Assembly (NCBI GenBank): GCA_026390795.1
Contig: JAPLFG010000001.1
Span: 434,001-498,000 of the forward strand
Source: Ignavibacteriales bacterium
GTDB taxonomy: Bacteria; Bacteroidota; Ignavibacteria; Ignavibacteriales; Melioribacteraceae
Length of the DNA: 64,000 nt
Direction: 5' to 3'
Shown here: positions 10,160 through 20,214 of the stretch, piece after piece
How positions within the stretch are numbered: the stretch's first letter is position 1
How the letters are laid out: every line of letters begins with the position of its first letter
Program-made: the position numbers and the translations under genes
Notes under the pieces: model-generated
The model's database searches: none
Told to the model about the DNA's origin: nothing
Seen by the model: the letters and a program-made list of their open reading frames with translations, nothing else

Positions 10160-13100
10160 TTAAGATAAAACGATTGGTAATGTAAAGCTTATTTTTGTTC
10201 CGATTCCGGGTTCACTTTCGACATGAATTGTACCGTTATTTTTTTCGACAAATTCCTTACATAAAATTAAACCTAATCCTGTTCCGGTTTCGTTTTTTGT
10301 CCCCTGCGTGGAAATTGATTGATCAATTCTAAAAAGTTTCTTTAAATTTTCAGCAGGAATCCCAATACCGTTATCAATCACCATTATTTCGATTAAGTCA
10401 TTTTCAATTTTTGATTCTATTACAATGGTACCGTCTTCCCGCGTAAATTTGATTGCATTAGTAATAATATTTCTTATTACGGTATCCAGCATATTTCTAT
10501 CGGCAATTACGTAAATACCACGCTCAATTTTATTTATAAGAGTAATATTTTTTAAAAAAGCACTATTTCTCAACAGTACAAAACTGCCAACTATTACTTC
10601 ATATAGTTCAATTTTTTCGGATTTATAATCAATTTTTCCCATTTGATGTCTTGACCAGACCAGCAAATTTTCTAACAATGAATAAGCTTTTGTTGATGTA
10701 TTTAGAATTCCGTGTAGAAAATTATTTCTTTCATCATCAGTGAGAGTTTCCTCTTCACTAAGCAATAGTTTAAGAGCGCTGTTGATAGATTGAAACGGAT
10801 TTTTGAGATCATGTGAAATTATACTAAAGAATTTATCTTTGGTTTGGTTAAGCTGGAGAAGTTCATCTGAGATTTTTTGAATTTCGTCGGAACTTCTTTT
10901 TCGTTCAATAACTTGTGCAACTTGTTCTGCTATATAAGTTAAAAGCTGCATTGCAGTTTCGTCATAAGCATTTTCATTTTCGTAATCTTGGCAAACAATT
11001 ACACCAATAGTTTTTCCATTTACTTTGAGCGGAACTCCAAGCCAGATTGCTTGAGGTTCTCCAATCAGTTCCACTTCTCCCATTTTTCTGAGCTGCAAAT
11101 CCAAATTTGAATCAACCAGCATTCCCCTTCCGTTTCTTAAAACATATTCGGTTAGTCCTTTCCCGGTTTTTTTAGTCGGCTGCGGCGGATCAAATTCATC
11201 AACAAAATAAGGAAAAGAAATCAAGTCTGATTTTTCGTCATAAATTGCAATGTAAAAGTTCTTTGCAGTAATTAGCGTCGAAATAACCTCATGAATTCTT
11301 TTGTAAAGAGCGTCCATGTCAGTTGCAATAAATGTTGCTTCGGAAATTTCATAAAGTGCTTTTTGTACCAATTCAACTTTTTTACGTGTGGTAATGTCGC
11401 GGAAATTCCACACTCTACCTATAATTTCGTCTCCCATTCTCTGAGGTATTGAAAGCCGTTCATAAAAGCGTCCATCTTTGAATTCTAAGACGTCATAACT
11501 CTGCAATTCCGGGTTTGCATATAATTCTTTTACTTTTTTTATAAATGCTTCTGGATCTTTAAGTTGCTCTAGAACGAAATTTAACATCTGACTATCTTCA
11601 CCGGAGTCAATAAGTGAAGCCGGAATATTCATGAGATCTGCAAACTTTTGATTAGCTTTTGAAATTTTACCATCTCTGCCAATTACAAGAATTCCATCTG
11701 CCGTCGATTCAATTGTAGTATCTAAGAGCGAGTGATTGTAAATACTATCTTCATAAATTCGTTTACGCTCGCTAATATCCCGGTTTATTGAAAGGACTGC
11801 TGTCTTTCCTTTGTAATCAATAATAGAAGAATTTATAAGCAGATGAATTACAGTTCCATCTTTTCTGAATTGCTCGGTTTCAAATTCGTCATATGTTCCT
11901 TGCTTAAGTAACTGCTGCAATTGTTTTTCTCCAACTTCAACATCTTTCGAAATGGATTTAAGACTCATTCCGATGAATTCTGATCTTGAGAATCCATAAG
12001 TCGCTAATGCCCGATGATTAGCTTCCAAGATAATTTCATTTTCCGGCTCGAATATTATGATTGCGTCATTGGCATTTTCAAAAAGGGTTTTATATTGTAA
12101 CTCTGATTCTTGTAAGGATTCTTCCGCGTTTTTATGTTCTGTTATGTCTGTAAAAGATGCAATTATTTTTTGACTTCCGGTTGTAAGTGAGATAGACATT
12201 AGGCCATGTTTTATTTCACCATTCTTATTATAAAACTTGAATTCATATCTATTGGGAGCATCGTTTGGATTAAGAAGTCTTCTTCTGTTATATTCTTTTA
12301 AGCGTTCCAGATCATCAGGCGGTATTTGTTGAGTCCAGTTTATGCCGCATACTTCCTCTTTAGTATAACCGCTTAGTTGACAGTAAGCATCATTCACCAT
12401 TGAAATTGTAGTATCTGGATTTATAATAGCAATAGCAGCAGAATTGTTTTCGAAAATAGCACGAAATCGTTCTTCACTTTGTTTTAATTCTTCCTCTGCC
12501 CGCTTCCGCATCGTGATATCATGTGCAACTCCTTGAAGTCCGATCACTTTATTATTTTTAACTACTGGATGTTCATATACCTCAAGCAAAATTTCTCCGC
12601 CATTGGCGTGCCGGATTTCTACAAATGTGGCACCATATTCATCCTTACCCGAAAGATGTATTTGGGTTTTAGCTTTGGCTAAATTGTTAAGTTCTGAATC
12701 AATTGCAAACCAATGTTTTTGACCGATCCAATCTTCAACACTATAACCTGTAATATTCTTTATAGAAGGAGAAATATATGTGACATTACCTGAAGTATCT
12801 TGAGTATAAAAGAAAAAATAAGGAGTACCCTCAACAAGAATACGCATCTTCTCTTCACTTTCTCGAAGTTTAATCTCTGTATTCTTGCGTTCAGTAATAT
12901 TTCTTACTGTACTAAAAACACTTATTAGTTCTCCATCAATGATCAGAGGTCTAGCGGTATGAGAAAGCCAATTCACTTCACCATCCTGTCCAATAAATCT
13001 GTATTCAAAATCATTTATTTCTTTACCTGTCAATGCATCCAGCATTTTTTTAAATACTATTTCGCTGTCTTCCGGATGTATATAACTCGGAAATGTTTGA

Positions 13101-14134
13101 CCCTTAATTTTTTCCGGGTCATGACCAATTACTGATATTGCTTGGCGACTGAGAAACGTAATAAATCCATCCTTATCCTGAACCATTGTCATATCAGGGC
13201 TGGTTTCAACCATTAAACGGAAGAGTTCTTCTCTTTCTTGTAAAGAATTGTCAGCATATTTCCGTTCAGTGACATCTCTATGAATTCCCAAAAAACCGAT
13301 AATCTCACCAGAATCATCCAAGATTGGATTATTCGAACCATCAATTGTAATTAAACGCCCATCTTTTGTTTTATTTTGGATCTCTCCTCTAACTGAATTT
13401 TTAGATAATAATGTGGACCAAAATTGTTCATAGGTAAACTGGGATAATAAATTTGATTTCATTATACGGGGTGTTTTACCAATTATTTCTTCTCTGTTGT
13501 AGCCATAAATTTTTTCGAATGCTTTATTGATAAATTCAATTCTACCATTTTTATCTGTAATAAATATTGCGTCTTCGGAATGATTTATACCCATCTGAAA
13601 TTTTTGAAGGCGATCTTTTAATTGTTCCAGGCTAAAAGATTGATGCAATTCGGAATTGCTAAGATTATCTTCCAATTTTGTTGCATTTGAACTTGCTCTG
13701 GGTGAAGCATAAGAATTTTCTTTTGACTTCAATTCCTTGTTAACATTATGTAGTTTCAATGCCATTTTAATTAATGCAAGAAGTGCAAATTCCTTTGAAT
13801 CTTTTATAATATATCCATAGGAGGCAATTTGCTCCGTCTTTTCTATAATTTCAATTTCAGTATGAGAAGAAAGAAATATTATTGGTATATCGTGTTTATG
13901 TAAGATCTCTTTTGCAGCTTGGATTCCGTCAATTCCGCTCCCCAGATTTATATCCATGAGAATTAAGTCGATTGGATCTTTATATTTATAGACAATCGCA
14001 ATGGCTTGTTCGCCGTTAAAAACATTAATTACATCGTAACCAGCTTTTTTGAGCCAGCGAGTCTCAGTCATCGCTAAAAGCTCTTCATCCTCAACCAAAA
14101 GTATTGTTTTTTTATTTTTCACTAATCCTGCCAA
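10160..14134 (-). CDS. receiver-multi-PAS-GAF hybrid histidine kinase
   Basis: 1324 residues with no predicted membrane helix, so probably a cytoplasmic sensor. In order: a receiver domain (about 8-125, phospho-acceptor Asp61 in ILMDINLG), six PAS or PAC units (about 180-910, several ending in DITERK-like PAC tails), a GAF domain (about 920-1065), a HisKA dimerisation helix with SIISHDLKNPF (phospho-His), and a HATPase_c domain with NAIKF, DNGIGIP and GTGLGL. An N-terminal receiver means it is itself an output target as well as a kinase. No response-regulator gene is adjacent, so its partner and signal are unknown. Confidence 0.9.
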   Translation of the reverse strand: MAGLVKNKKTILLVEDEELLAMTETRWLKKAGYDVINVFNGEQAIAIVYKYKDPIDLILMDINLGSGIDGIQAAKEILHKHDIPIIFLSSHTEIEIIEKTEQIASYGYIIKDSKEFALLALIKMALKLHNVNKELKSKENSYASPRASSNATKLEDNLSNSELHQSFSLEQLKDRLQKFQMGINHSEDAIFITDKNGRIEFINKAFEKIYGYNREEIIGKTPRIMKSNLLSQFTYEQFWSTLLSKNSVRGEIQNKTKDGRLITIDGSNNPILDDSGEIIGFLGIHRDVTERKYADNSLQEREELFRLMVETSPDMTMVQDKDGFITFLSRQAISVIGHDPEKIKGQTFPSYIHPEDSEIVFKKMLDALTGKEINDFEYRFIGQDGEVNWLSHTARPLIIDGELISVFSTVRNITERKNTEIKLRESEEKMRILVEGTPYFFFYTQDTSGNVTYISPSIKNITGYSVEDWIGQKHWFAIDSELNNLAKAKTQIHLSGKDEYGATFVEIRHANGGEILLEVYEHPVVKNNKVIGLQGVAHDITMRKRAEEELKQSEERFRAIFENNSAAIAIINPDTTISMVNDAYCQLSGYTKEEVCGINWTQQIPPDDLERLKEYNRRRLLNPNDAPNRYEFKFYNKNGEIKHGLMSISLTTGSQKIIASFTDITEHKNAEESLQESELQYKTLFENANDAIIIFEPENEIILEANHRALATYGFSRSEFIGMSLKSISKDVEVGEKQLQQLLKQGTYDEFETEQFRKDGTVIHLLINSSIIDYKGKTAVLSINRDISERKRIYEDSIYNHSLLDTTIESTADGILVIGRDGKISKANQKFADLMNIPASLIDSGEDSQMLNFVLEQLKDPEAFIKKVKELYANPELQSYDVLEFKDGRFYERLSIPQRMGDEIIGRVWNFRDITTRKKVELVQKALYEISEATFIATDMDALYKRIHEVISTLITAKNFYIAIYDEKSDLISFPYFVDEFDPPQPTKKTGKGLTEYVLRNGRGMLVDSNLDLQLRKMGEVELIGEPQAIWLGVPLKVNGKTIGVIVCQDYENENAYDETAMQLLTYIAEQVAQVIERKRSSDEIQKISDELLQLNQTKDKFFSIISHDLKNPFQSINSALKLLLSEEETLTDDERNNFLHGILNTSTKAYSLLENLLVWSRHQMGKIDYKSEKIELYEVIVGSFVLLRNSAFLKNITLINKIERGIYVIADRNMLDTVIRNIITNAIKFTREDGTIVIESKIENDLIEIMVIDNGIGIPAENLKKLFRIDQSISTQGTKNETGTGLGLILCKEFVEKNNGTIHVESEPGIGTKISFTLPIVLS

Positions 14135-14248
14135 AGTATAGAAACGCCATTATATTGTCGTAGTGAAATTAATTTAATTTAGTGTCATGTGATGTGATTT
14201 CAAGTAAAACTCGTTGAGTAATTATCGCAAACGGATTAAAATTGTTTA

Positions 14249-14295
14249 GTGGATTTCGAACTGAATAAATCGACTCAATTTCTTCTAAAATCCAC
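14249..14295. promoter_or_regulatory. inverted repeat in the divergent intergenic region
   Basis: Perfect 8-bp arms GTGGATTT (14249-14256) and AAATCCAC (14288-14295) are separated by 31 bp. They lie in the roughly 355-bp region between the histidine kinase (minus) and the cytochrome c gene (plus). This could be a regulatory palindrome or a weak hairpin. I saw no clear promoter boxes or other gene in the rest of this gap. Confidence 0.25.
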
Positions 14296-14489
14296 AGTTA
14301 TCAGTGACACACAGAATGGTCTTTCCTCTTCCTTAACAACTCAATATAGCTATTACAAATTAGTAATAATGTGATTTGTAAATAAGGGAAATTGATTTTT
14401 ATTCTATATGGAATTATTTAGGATTATATAGTGTTAAACAGATGAAATAATCAATTATTTCAGACTAAATGTTTAAGGAGAGATTAAAA

Positions 14490-14948
14490 ATGAAATACAA
14501 ATTGCCATTACTCGTCACTGTTTTATTTATACTTACTTTTATCTTCACTAGATTTATTCTTGCTTCATCTTTTAAGACAAATTCAAGTAATCCGATCACT
14601 GTAATTAATCAAAACAGTAAAGTCGAATGGAAGGCTCCCCCATTTGCAGATAAAATGAAGAATCCTTTAGAAGCAGATCTTAAAGTAACAAAGGATGGCA
14701 AAATTACTTATACAACTAATTGTGCAAGCTGTCATGGTGATAAAGGAGAAGGTAACGGTCCGGCCGCTGCCGCCTTGAATCCAAAACCCAAAAACCTATC
14801 ATCAGAAAAAGTACAGCTACAGTCAGACGGCGCCATCTTCTGGAAAATAACAACTGGCAATCCTCCAATGGTTTCGTGGAAAGATGCTCTAACCGAAAAA
14901 CAACGCTGGGGACTAGTTAATTATATCCGTCAACTCAGGAAAAAATAA
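14490..14948 (+). CDS. small monoheme cytochrome c
   Basis: 152 residues from the ATG at 14490, preceded by an AAGGAGA ribosome-binding site that overlaps a longer in-frame reading beginning at 14469; the RBS decides the start. An N-terminal hydrophobic segment (signal or anchor) is followed by a class I cytochrome c domain with heme motif CASCHG near the middle and a probable Met ligand in NPPMVSW. It is likely a periplasmic electron carrier. The next gene, 17 bp downstream, encodes an outer-membrane-like protein with one CxxCH, suggesting a joint redox role. Confidence 0.85.
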   Translation: MKYKLPLLVTVLFILTFIFTRFILASSFKTNSSNPITVINQNSKVEWKAPPFADKMKNPLEADLKVTKDGKITYTTNCASCHGDKGEGNGPAAAALNPKPKNLSSEKVQLQSDGAIFWKITTGNPPMVSWKDALTEKQRWGLVNYIRQLRKK

Positions 14949-14965
14949 TCAACCGGGAGAATAGT

Positions 14966-16306
14966 ATGAGATATTTATATGGATGGTTTTCACACAGCGC
15001 AATATTTTTCTTACTCTTTATCTTAGTGGAGTATAATAATACATCCGCTATCCCGAGTTTTGCAAGGCAGACAAACTTATCATGCAACACTTGCCATACA
15101 ATCTTTCCAGAGCTCAATGCTTTTGGTAGATTATTCAAACTAAACGGATACACTTTAGTTGCTTCCGAAACAGTTCAAGCTATGTCTGATAGTGAAACCG
15201 TTGCATTAAGAATAACTAAAATCCCGCCAATTTCTGCAATGATGATTGCATCATATACTTACAAGAGTAAAGAACAACCGTCTACACAGAACAGTAATTT
15301 TTCTCTTCCTCAACAGTTTAGCTTATTTTATGGTGGAGCTATTACTCCAAAAATTGGAAGCTTTATACAGGTAACTTACAGTGATCAAGACGGCGCTATT
15401 GGTTTGGATAATTCTGAGATAAGATTTGCAGATCAAACAGAATTTGCAAATGAAAGTTTTACCTATGGTGTTACGTTGAACAATAACCCATCTATGCAGG
15501 ATCTTTGGAACAGCACACCAAGCTGGAGATTTCCTTTTACTTCATCATCCGTCTCTCCTAGTCCAATGGCTTCAACACTGATTGAAGGCGGGTTAGCCCA
15601 GAGTGTAGCCGGTCTCGGTGTTTATAGTTTATGGAATAATTTAATTTATACTGAAATTTCCTTATACAGATCCGCTCAGCAAGGAGCACAAAACCCGCCT
15701 GATTCAAGTTCAACAAGCGTACTAAAATCAGTTGCTCCTTATTGGCGTCTAGCTCTGCAAAAACAATGGGATACTTTTTATTTAGAACTTGGAACATACG
15801 GCTTATCTGCTAACCTTTATCCCATTGGCGTTTCAGGATTAACAGATCAATATACAGATGTTGGTTTTGACTTGAATATTGAAAAAGTTATTGATAATAA
15901 TATGTTCACAGTTCATGGGTCATTGATTCATGAATCACGAACTTCCAATGCAGATTTTACAGCAGGCAATACAACAAATCTATCGGGAACTTTAGATTCT
16001 TTTAGATTAGTAGGCAACTACTATTTGCATAGTCAAATAGGATTCTCTTTAGGTTACTTTTCAATAACAGGTGATGGTGACGCACTCTTATATGCACCGG
16101 AGAGTGTTAATGGCAGTATAAATGGAATTCCCAACAGTAACGGTTTAATATTTGAATTTGATTACCTACCCTGGTACAATACCAAATTAGCAGTTCAATA
16201 TTTAGCTTATACTAAGTTTAACGGAAGTAGTGATAATTATGATGGGCAAGGCCGTGCTGCATCGGATAACAATAATTTGTACTTATCGTGCTGGGTAGCT
16301 TTTTAA
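14966..16306 (+). CDS. outer-membrane-like beta-strand protein with one N-terminal heme motif
   Basis: 446 residues. It has a signal peptide, then SCNTCH near residue 40, which can bind one c-type heme, then about 380 residues of alternating hydrophobic/aromatic strands ending in an aromatic residue (WVAF), as in beta-barrel outer-membrane proteins. I do not recognise a named family. The cytochrome c gene directly upstream suggests electron transfer at or through the outer membrane, but that is inference. A Rho-independent terminator follows. Confidence 0.6.
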   Translation: MRYLYGWFSHSAIFFLLFILVEYNNTSAIPSFARQTNLSCNTCHTIFPELNAFGRLFKLNGYTLVASETVQAMSDSETVALRITKIPPISAMMIASYTYKSKEQPSTQNSNFSLPQQFSLFYGGAITPKIGSFIQVTYSDQDGAIGLDNSEIRFADQTEFANESFTYGVTLNNNPSMQDLWNSTPSWRFPFTSSSVSPSPMASTLIEGGLAQSVAGLGVYSLWNNLIYTEISLYRSAQQGAQNPPDSSSTSVLKSVAPYWRLALQKQWDTFYLELGTYGLSANLYPIGVSGLTDQYTDVGFDLNIEKVIDNNMFTVHGSLIHESRTSNADFTAGNTTNLSGTLDSFRLVGNYYLHSQIGFSLGYFSITGDGDALLYAPESVNGSINGIPNSNGLIFEFDYLPWYNTKLAVQYLAYTKFNGSSDNYDGQGRAASDNNNLYLSCWVAF

Positions 16307-16315
16307 TAATAAATT

Positions 16316-16338
16316 AAAGCCCCATTATTGGGCTTTTT
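16316..16338. terminator. Rho-independent terminator, likely bidirectional
   Basis: AAAGCCC and GGGCTTT arms around a short loop are followed by a T-run (plus strand) and preceded by A-rich sequence. It lies between the convergent outer-membrane gene (plus) and the end of the respiratory operon (minus). Confidence 0.8.
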
Positions 16339-16364
16339 CATATCATCAAAAAAAATAAGCTATA

Positions 16365-17720
16365 CTATTGCCCTTTTTTATAAGTCTTTAAGAGGTAATC
16401 AGCAATAGCTTCAGCTTCTTTTGGTTTAAGTCCTTGGTTTGGCATTGCCGGATAATCCGGATTCACTTTTACCGGATTCAAAATAAACTTTACTAGAAGA
16501 TCTCTCTTCCCCTCATACTTAGGCATTGTAGTATTGTATGGGGGTCCCACAACTTTATGATCGAAACTATGACACGCGATGCATCTTCCGTTATATATAT
16601 CGGCACCGCTTATAGGTGCACTTACACCCATTTCTTCTTGAGTCTTCTTTTCGTAAGAATCATATTCTTTTACAAGATTTGCAGTTTGCATTTTAGTTGC
16701 AGTATCAAATGCTAACTGGTCTTTGATCACAAGAAATAAAAACACAAGTACCAGAAAAATAATCGCGGGTGTACTATAATTAATTGAGGAATCTTTTATC
16801 ATCTGATAAAAAATAATAGCAGTAAGTAGAAGTAGAATCAGTATTACAACTACAATTCCGAAAAAATCGAATGAGAGTGAATTAATCTGCCTTGTCATAA
16901 CATTTAGTACAATTATACAAGGCAGAATAAGTGTTGCAACTAAACCTGACTGTAGACTAAATTTTTTAACAAATGATGTGTAATTATCATCAAGTTCAAT
17001 TTCTTTTTTATGTCTAAACGATAGATATAAAACAAGTGCTGATGTAATTGCAAAGGCACCGGCGAGGAATTGTGAAAAATCAATCAAAGCAGAAAATGAG
17101 AAAATTAAGCTAAGCAGATTATTGCCACTTGCCCAATTAGAAGTATCGGATGCAAGTTGCACTGCGCTCAAGACTAGGTAAATAGTGAATGCTAAAAATA
17201 TAACTGCATAGAAACCGCTTTGACGATGTAATTTTCGTGTCTTAGCAGAATAAGAGGAAATTTCTCCCTTTAATTCTACTCCACCGGCATCATTAAGATT
17301 CTTATCTTCGGCAAATTGGAATATTTCTTTTAGATGGAAAGTATATTTATAAGTGTAAACTAAAAATAGGGCCACCATTAAAAATAAAAGAGCAAGCAAT
17401 AAGAATTCCGAGACGTTCAAACCGCTGTTATGCAATAGCTGTGCATAACCAAATACGGCACTTAAAATAGGTACAACACCGAATGCAATTGTAACAACTT
17501 TATTAAAGGTGATAATGTCGATCAGTTCTTTCGAAAACCGATTAGCTCTTTGATCGTCATATTTTTCTGCTTTTCTTCTAAAGAATAATGAATAGACGAG
17601 CGAACCGAAAACAATACTAATGTACAGGAAGAAAAGACTAAAAGTCAGCGACAAAAGATATTTAAGCAATACCAGATGGTGCTCTGATTGAGGTAGAACC
17701 GAATTATTTAATACATCCAT
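16365..17720 (-). CDS. membrane protein with C-terminal cytochrome c domain
   Basis: 451 residues. About nine hydrophobic segments occupy residues 20-345; then comes a class I cytochrome c domain with CIACHS near residue 385 and a Met-containing AMPNQG ligand region near 425. It is the last gene of the actABC-oxidase operon, 11 bp after the heme O synthase gene, so it probably delivers electrons to, or is a subunit of, the cytochrome oxidase (whose subunit II lacks its own heme domain). I do not know this fusion by name. Confidence 0.7.
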   Translation of the reverse strand: MDVLNNSVLPQSEHHLVLLKYLLSLTFSLFFLYISIVFGSLVYSLFFRRKAEKYDDQRANRFSKELIDIITFNKVVTIAFGVVPILSAVFGYAQLLHNSGLNVSEFLLLALLFLMVALFLVYTYKYTFHLKEIFQFAEDKNLNDAGGVELKGEISSYSAKTRKLHRQSGFYAVIFLAFTIYLVLSAVQLASDTSNWASGNNLLSLIFSFSALIDFSQFLAGAFAITSALVLYLSFRHKKEIELDDNYTSFVKKFSLQSGLVATLILPCIIVLNVMTRQINSLSFDFFGIVVVILILLLLTAIIFYQMIKDSSINYSTPAIIFLVLVFLFLVIKDQLAFDTATKMQTANLVKEYDSYEKKTQEEMGVSAPISGADIYNGRCIACHSFDHKVVGPPYNTTMPKYEGKRDLLVKFILNPVKVNPDYPAMPNQGLKPKEAEAIADYLLKTYKKGQ

Positions 17721-17731
17721 AATTTAACCAA

Positions 17732-18616
17732 TTAAAAACTTTTAAATAATAGTTTATCTAATGATATAATTATTACAACTGCCAATACATAAAAATTAAT
17801 TTTCAGAAATGCTTTCCTGAATATTATTCTTTCGAGATAATTAGAAAGGATTGATTTCGTTTGCCACAAAAGCCAGGCTCCAAGAATAAACATCATAGCC
17901 GCAGCATAAATACTTGAAGAAAAAGATAAGAATGGAATTAACAAACAGCTTGTTGCTAGAGCGGCAATCCAAACAAATGTAATTCTGCCAAGCTGAAAAT
18001 CTGTAAACGTTTTTGTTAGAGTTGGGAATCCTGCTCTCTCATAATCTTTACTGTGAATCAATAACAAAAGCCAAAAATGAGGAATTTGCCAGATAAAAAA
18101 GAAAAATGCCAAAGCTAAAATCTCTTTATCAAATACATAACCGCCGGATGCAACCCATCCAATCATTGGAGGAAGCGCACCGATTACCGATCCCGGTACT
18201 ACTGCCATTGCGTATTTTTTCTTCATCGGAGTGTAAATAACATTATACCAAATTAACGCAACTACTCCGAGTAATAATGCAGTAATATTTGAGGAGAAAT
18301 AAATTATTCCCAATCCAGCAACTACTAATGTAATTGATACAATTATTGCATAACGTTCAGAAATTCTCCCAGATGGAATGGGCCTTCCCTTTGTTCTTTC
18401 CATCATCGCGTCTGTAAATCTTTCCTGGTAATGATTAATTGAAGAAGAACCGCAAGCAAGCAGGAAGACACCCAAGACACACAGAATCAATGCCGGTTCA
18501 AATTTTCCGGAATGAAATAAATATCCAACCGAAGTTGAGAATGCGACAAAGAAAGTAATTCGCACCTTCCCAAGTTCCAAAATTATTGCAATATGTTTTT
18601 TCATTAATTCGATCAA
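17732..18616 (-). CDS. ctaB: protoheme IX farnesyltransferase (heme O synthase)
   Basis: 294 residues with about nine membrane helices. It adds farnesyl to heme B to make heme O, the precursor of heme A for the oxidase encoded next to it. The prenyl-diphosphate-binding Asp-rich NHYQERFTDAMMERTKGRPIP region is clear (about residues 60-82, using the TTG start at 18616). An ATG at 18604 gives a 290-residue alternative beginning MKKHIAI, which may be the true start. No ctaA (heme A synthase) is visible nearby. Confidence 0.92.
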   Translation of the reverse strand: MIELMKKHIAIILELGKVRITFFVAFSTSVGYLFHSGKFEPALILCVLGVFLLACGSSSINHYQERFTDAMMERTKGRPIPSGRISERYAIIVSITLVVAGLGIIYFSSNITALLLGVVALIWYNVIYTPMKKKYAMAVVPGSVIGALPPMIGWVASGGYVFDKEILALAFFFFIWQIPHFWLLLLIHSKDYERAGFPTLTKTFTDFQLGRITFVWIAALATSCLLIPFLSFSSSIYAAAMMFILGAWLLWQTKSILSNYLERIIFRKAFLKINFYVLAVVIIISLDKLLFKSF

Positions 18617-18624
18617 AATAATCT

Positions 18625-19260
18625 CTACTCGGTTGGTGTTTCAGTTTTTACAGGCTGCCAGGGACCGCCGTACCACTTTGTAAAATCATTGTCGTTGATT
18701 ACTTTCACCTTAGTATACATTTTCGCATGATCTAATCCACAATACTCAGCACAGGCGATATCGTAATTACCAATTTCTCGCGGTGTAAAGTAAAGATGGT
18801 GGGTCTGACCGAATATAATATCTTCTTTTATTCGAAATGCTGGAATATAAAGACAGTGATTAACATCTAAAGATTTCATTTCCAAATCAATTGCAGTATG
18901 CTGAGGAACATAAAGTGTATCCGTTTTAATACCATTGGGATATTGAAATGTAAACTGCCACATGCGTGCGGTAACGTTAACCACAAAAGGATTTTCGGGT
19001 CTTTCTCTAAATTCTCTATAACTGGTATAACCGAAATAAAACATCGAAAGTACAAGAAGAGTCGGAATTACAATCCAGACGATCTCAAGCAATAAATTAC
19101 CATGTATATCAACGGGCTGATGACCTTTCTTCCGGTTGTATTTGAATACAAAGTAAATCATTGTTGCAGTAATTCCGATTAGAAGAACAACCGAAACTGC
19201 TACAATATAGAGCATTACAAAATCTACTGATTCAACATGAGCTGTTGGAGCTGGAGACAT
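18625..19260 (-). CDS. coxB: cytochrome c oxidase subunit II
   Basis: 211 residues. Two N-terminal membrane helices are followed by a periplasmic cupredoxin domain with the binuclear CuA site: CAEYCGLDHAKM provides both Cys, His and Met ligands, and DVNHCLYIPAFRIKED holds the upstream His. WQFTFQYPNG is the aromatic electron-entry region. There is no fused cytochrome c domain, unlike classical caa3 subunit II, so an external cytochrome c from this operon must donate electrons. It lies between subunit IV and ctaB. Confidence 0.93.
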   Translation of the reverse strand: MSPAPTAHVESVDFVMLYIVAVSVVLLIGITATMIYFVFKYNRKKGHQPVDIHGNLLLEIVWIVIPTLLVLSMFYFGYTSYREFRERPENPFVVNVTARMWQFTFQYPNGIKTDTLYVPQHTAIDLEMKSLDVNHCLYIPAFRIKEDIIFGQTHHLYFTPREIGNYDIACAEYCGLDHAKMYTKVKVINDNDFTKWYGGPWQPVKTETPTE

Positions 19261-19269
19261 TTCAAATCC

Positions 19270-19557
19270 TCAACGATAAAGAATATCAAAAAATGTTAAT
19301 AGGAATGCAATGAACAATGTAAATCCGCTCAGTGCAATGAAAACCTTAAATATTGGTTCATCAAATTTTATGTGCATAAAAATATTTATGACCAAAGCCG
19401 ATTTGATAGCGGCAATACAAAGAGCAATGAAAAGTGTATATCTGCCTAAATTAACTCCCGCAACAGTAACAGTTATTGAAGTAAATGCCAGAAGAGCCAT
19501 CCATACTAAAATGTATGTTCCGTAACTGATATGATGCTGTTTATTATTTGCTTCCAT
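19270..19557 (-). CDS. cytochrome c oxidase subunit IV family protein
   Basis: 95 residues with three membrane helices, matching the small prokaryotic subunit IV (CtaF/CoxD type) that packs against subunits I and III. The position between subunit III (27 bp upstream) and subunit II (9 bp downstream) supports the call more than sequence does. Confidence 0.8.
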   Translation of the reverse strand: MEANNKQHHISYGTYILVWMALLAFTSITVTVAGVNLGRYTLFIALCIAAIKSALVINIFMHIKFDEPIFKVFIALSGFTLFIAFLLTFFDILYR

Positions 19558-19584
19558 GAATCTTCCTTCTTAATGTACCGACTA

Positions 19585-20214
19585 CTATTGAATTAAATAG
19601 AATAGTGGAAATAAGAAAATCCAAATCAAGTCAACAAGGTGCCAGTATAGTCCGGAGTTTTCCAGCTTAACATAGTTATCAGGAGTAACTTTTTTTCTTA
19701 TAATGAAGACTAGCATAAATGATAAGATTATCATCCCGATTATTACGTGCAGCGCGTGAAGACCCGTCATAACAAAATACAAACCATAGAAAAGAATTTG
19801 CCCGTTTGGTTTTGAAGTCAACTCTTTAGAGCCGGGAATAATTCCGTGAGAAAATTTAGTTTCCCATTCAAAATATTTATTCACCAAAAACATAAACGCC
19901 ATAATCAATGTTAGTGAAAGCATGGTGACCGATAATAATTTATTCCCTTTTTGAAGGGCGGCAATGGAAATAGCAACCGTTAAACTGCTCGTTAAAAGAA
20001 TTATTGTGTTCAGTGTTCCGATGCCGGTATTTAATTCCATAGCTGCAGTTCTAAATTGATCATGATATTGATAACGGTAAACAGAATAGATCAAAAATAA
20101 ACCGCCGAACAATAAGACTTCGGTTAGAAGGAAAAGCCACATTCCCATTCTGGCACCTACATCATCCCGGTGTGCGAGATTCACTTCTGCAACTGCATCG
20201 TGATGATCACTCAT
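19585..20214 (-). CDS. coxC: cytochrome c oxidase subunit III
   Basis: 209 residues, about five membrane helices, the short form of subunit III found in caa3-type oxidases. HRDDVGARMGMWLFLLTEVLLFGG near the N-terminus (residues 15-38) and the later ALHVIIGM and YWHLVDLIWIFLFPLFYL are family signatures. Its start overlaps the end of subunit I by 8 bp, indicating translational coupling. Confidence 0.93.
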   Translation of the reverse strand: MSDHHDAVAEVNLAHRDDVGARMGMWLFLLTEVLLFGGLFLIYSVYRYQYHDQFRTAAMELNTGIGTLNTIILLTSSLTVAISIAALQKGNKLLSVTMLSLTLIMAFMFLVNKYFEWETKFSHGIIPGSKELTSKPNGQILFYGLYFVMTGLHALHVIIGMIILSFMLVFIIRKKVTPDNYVKLENSGLYWHLVDLIWIFLFPLFYLIQ

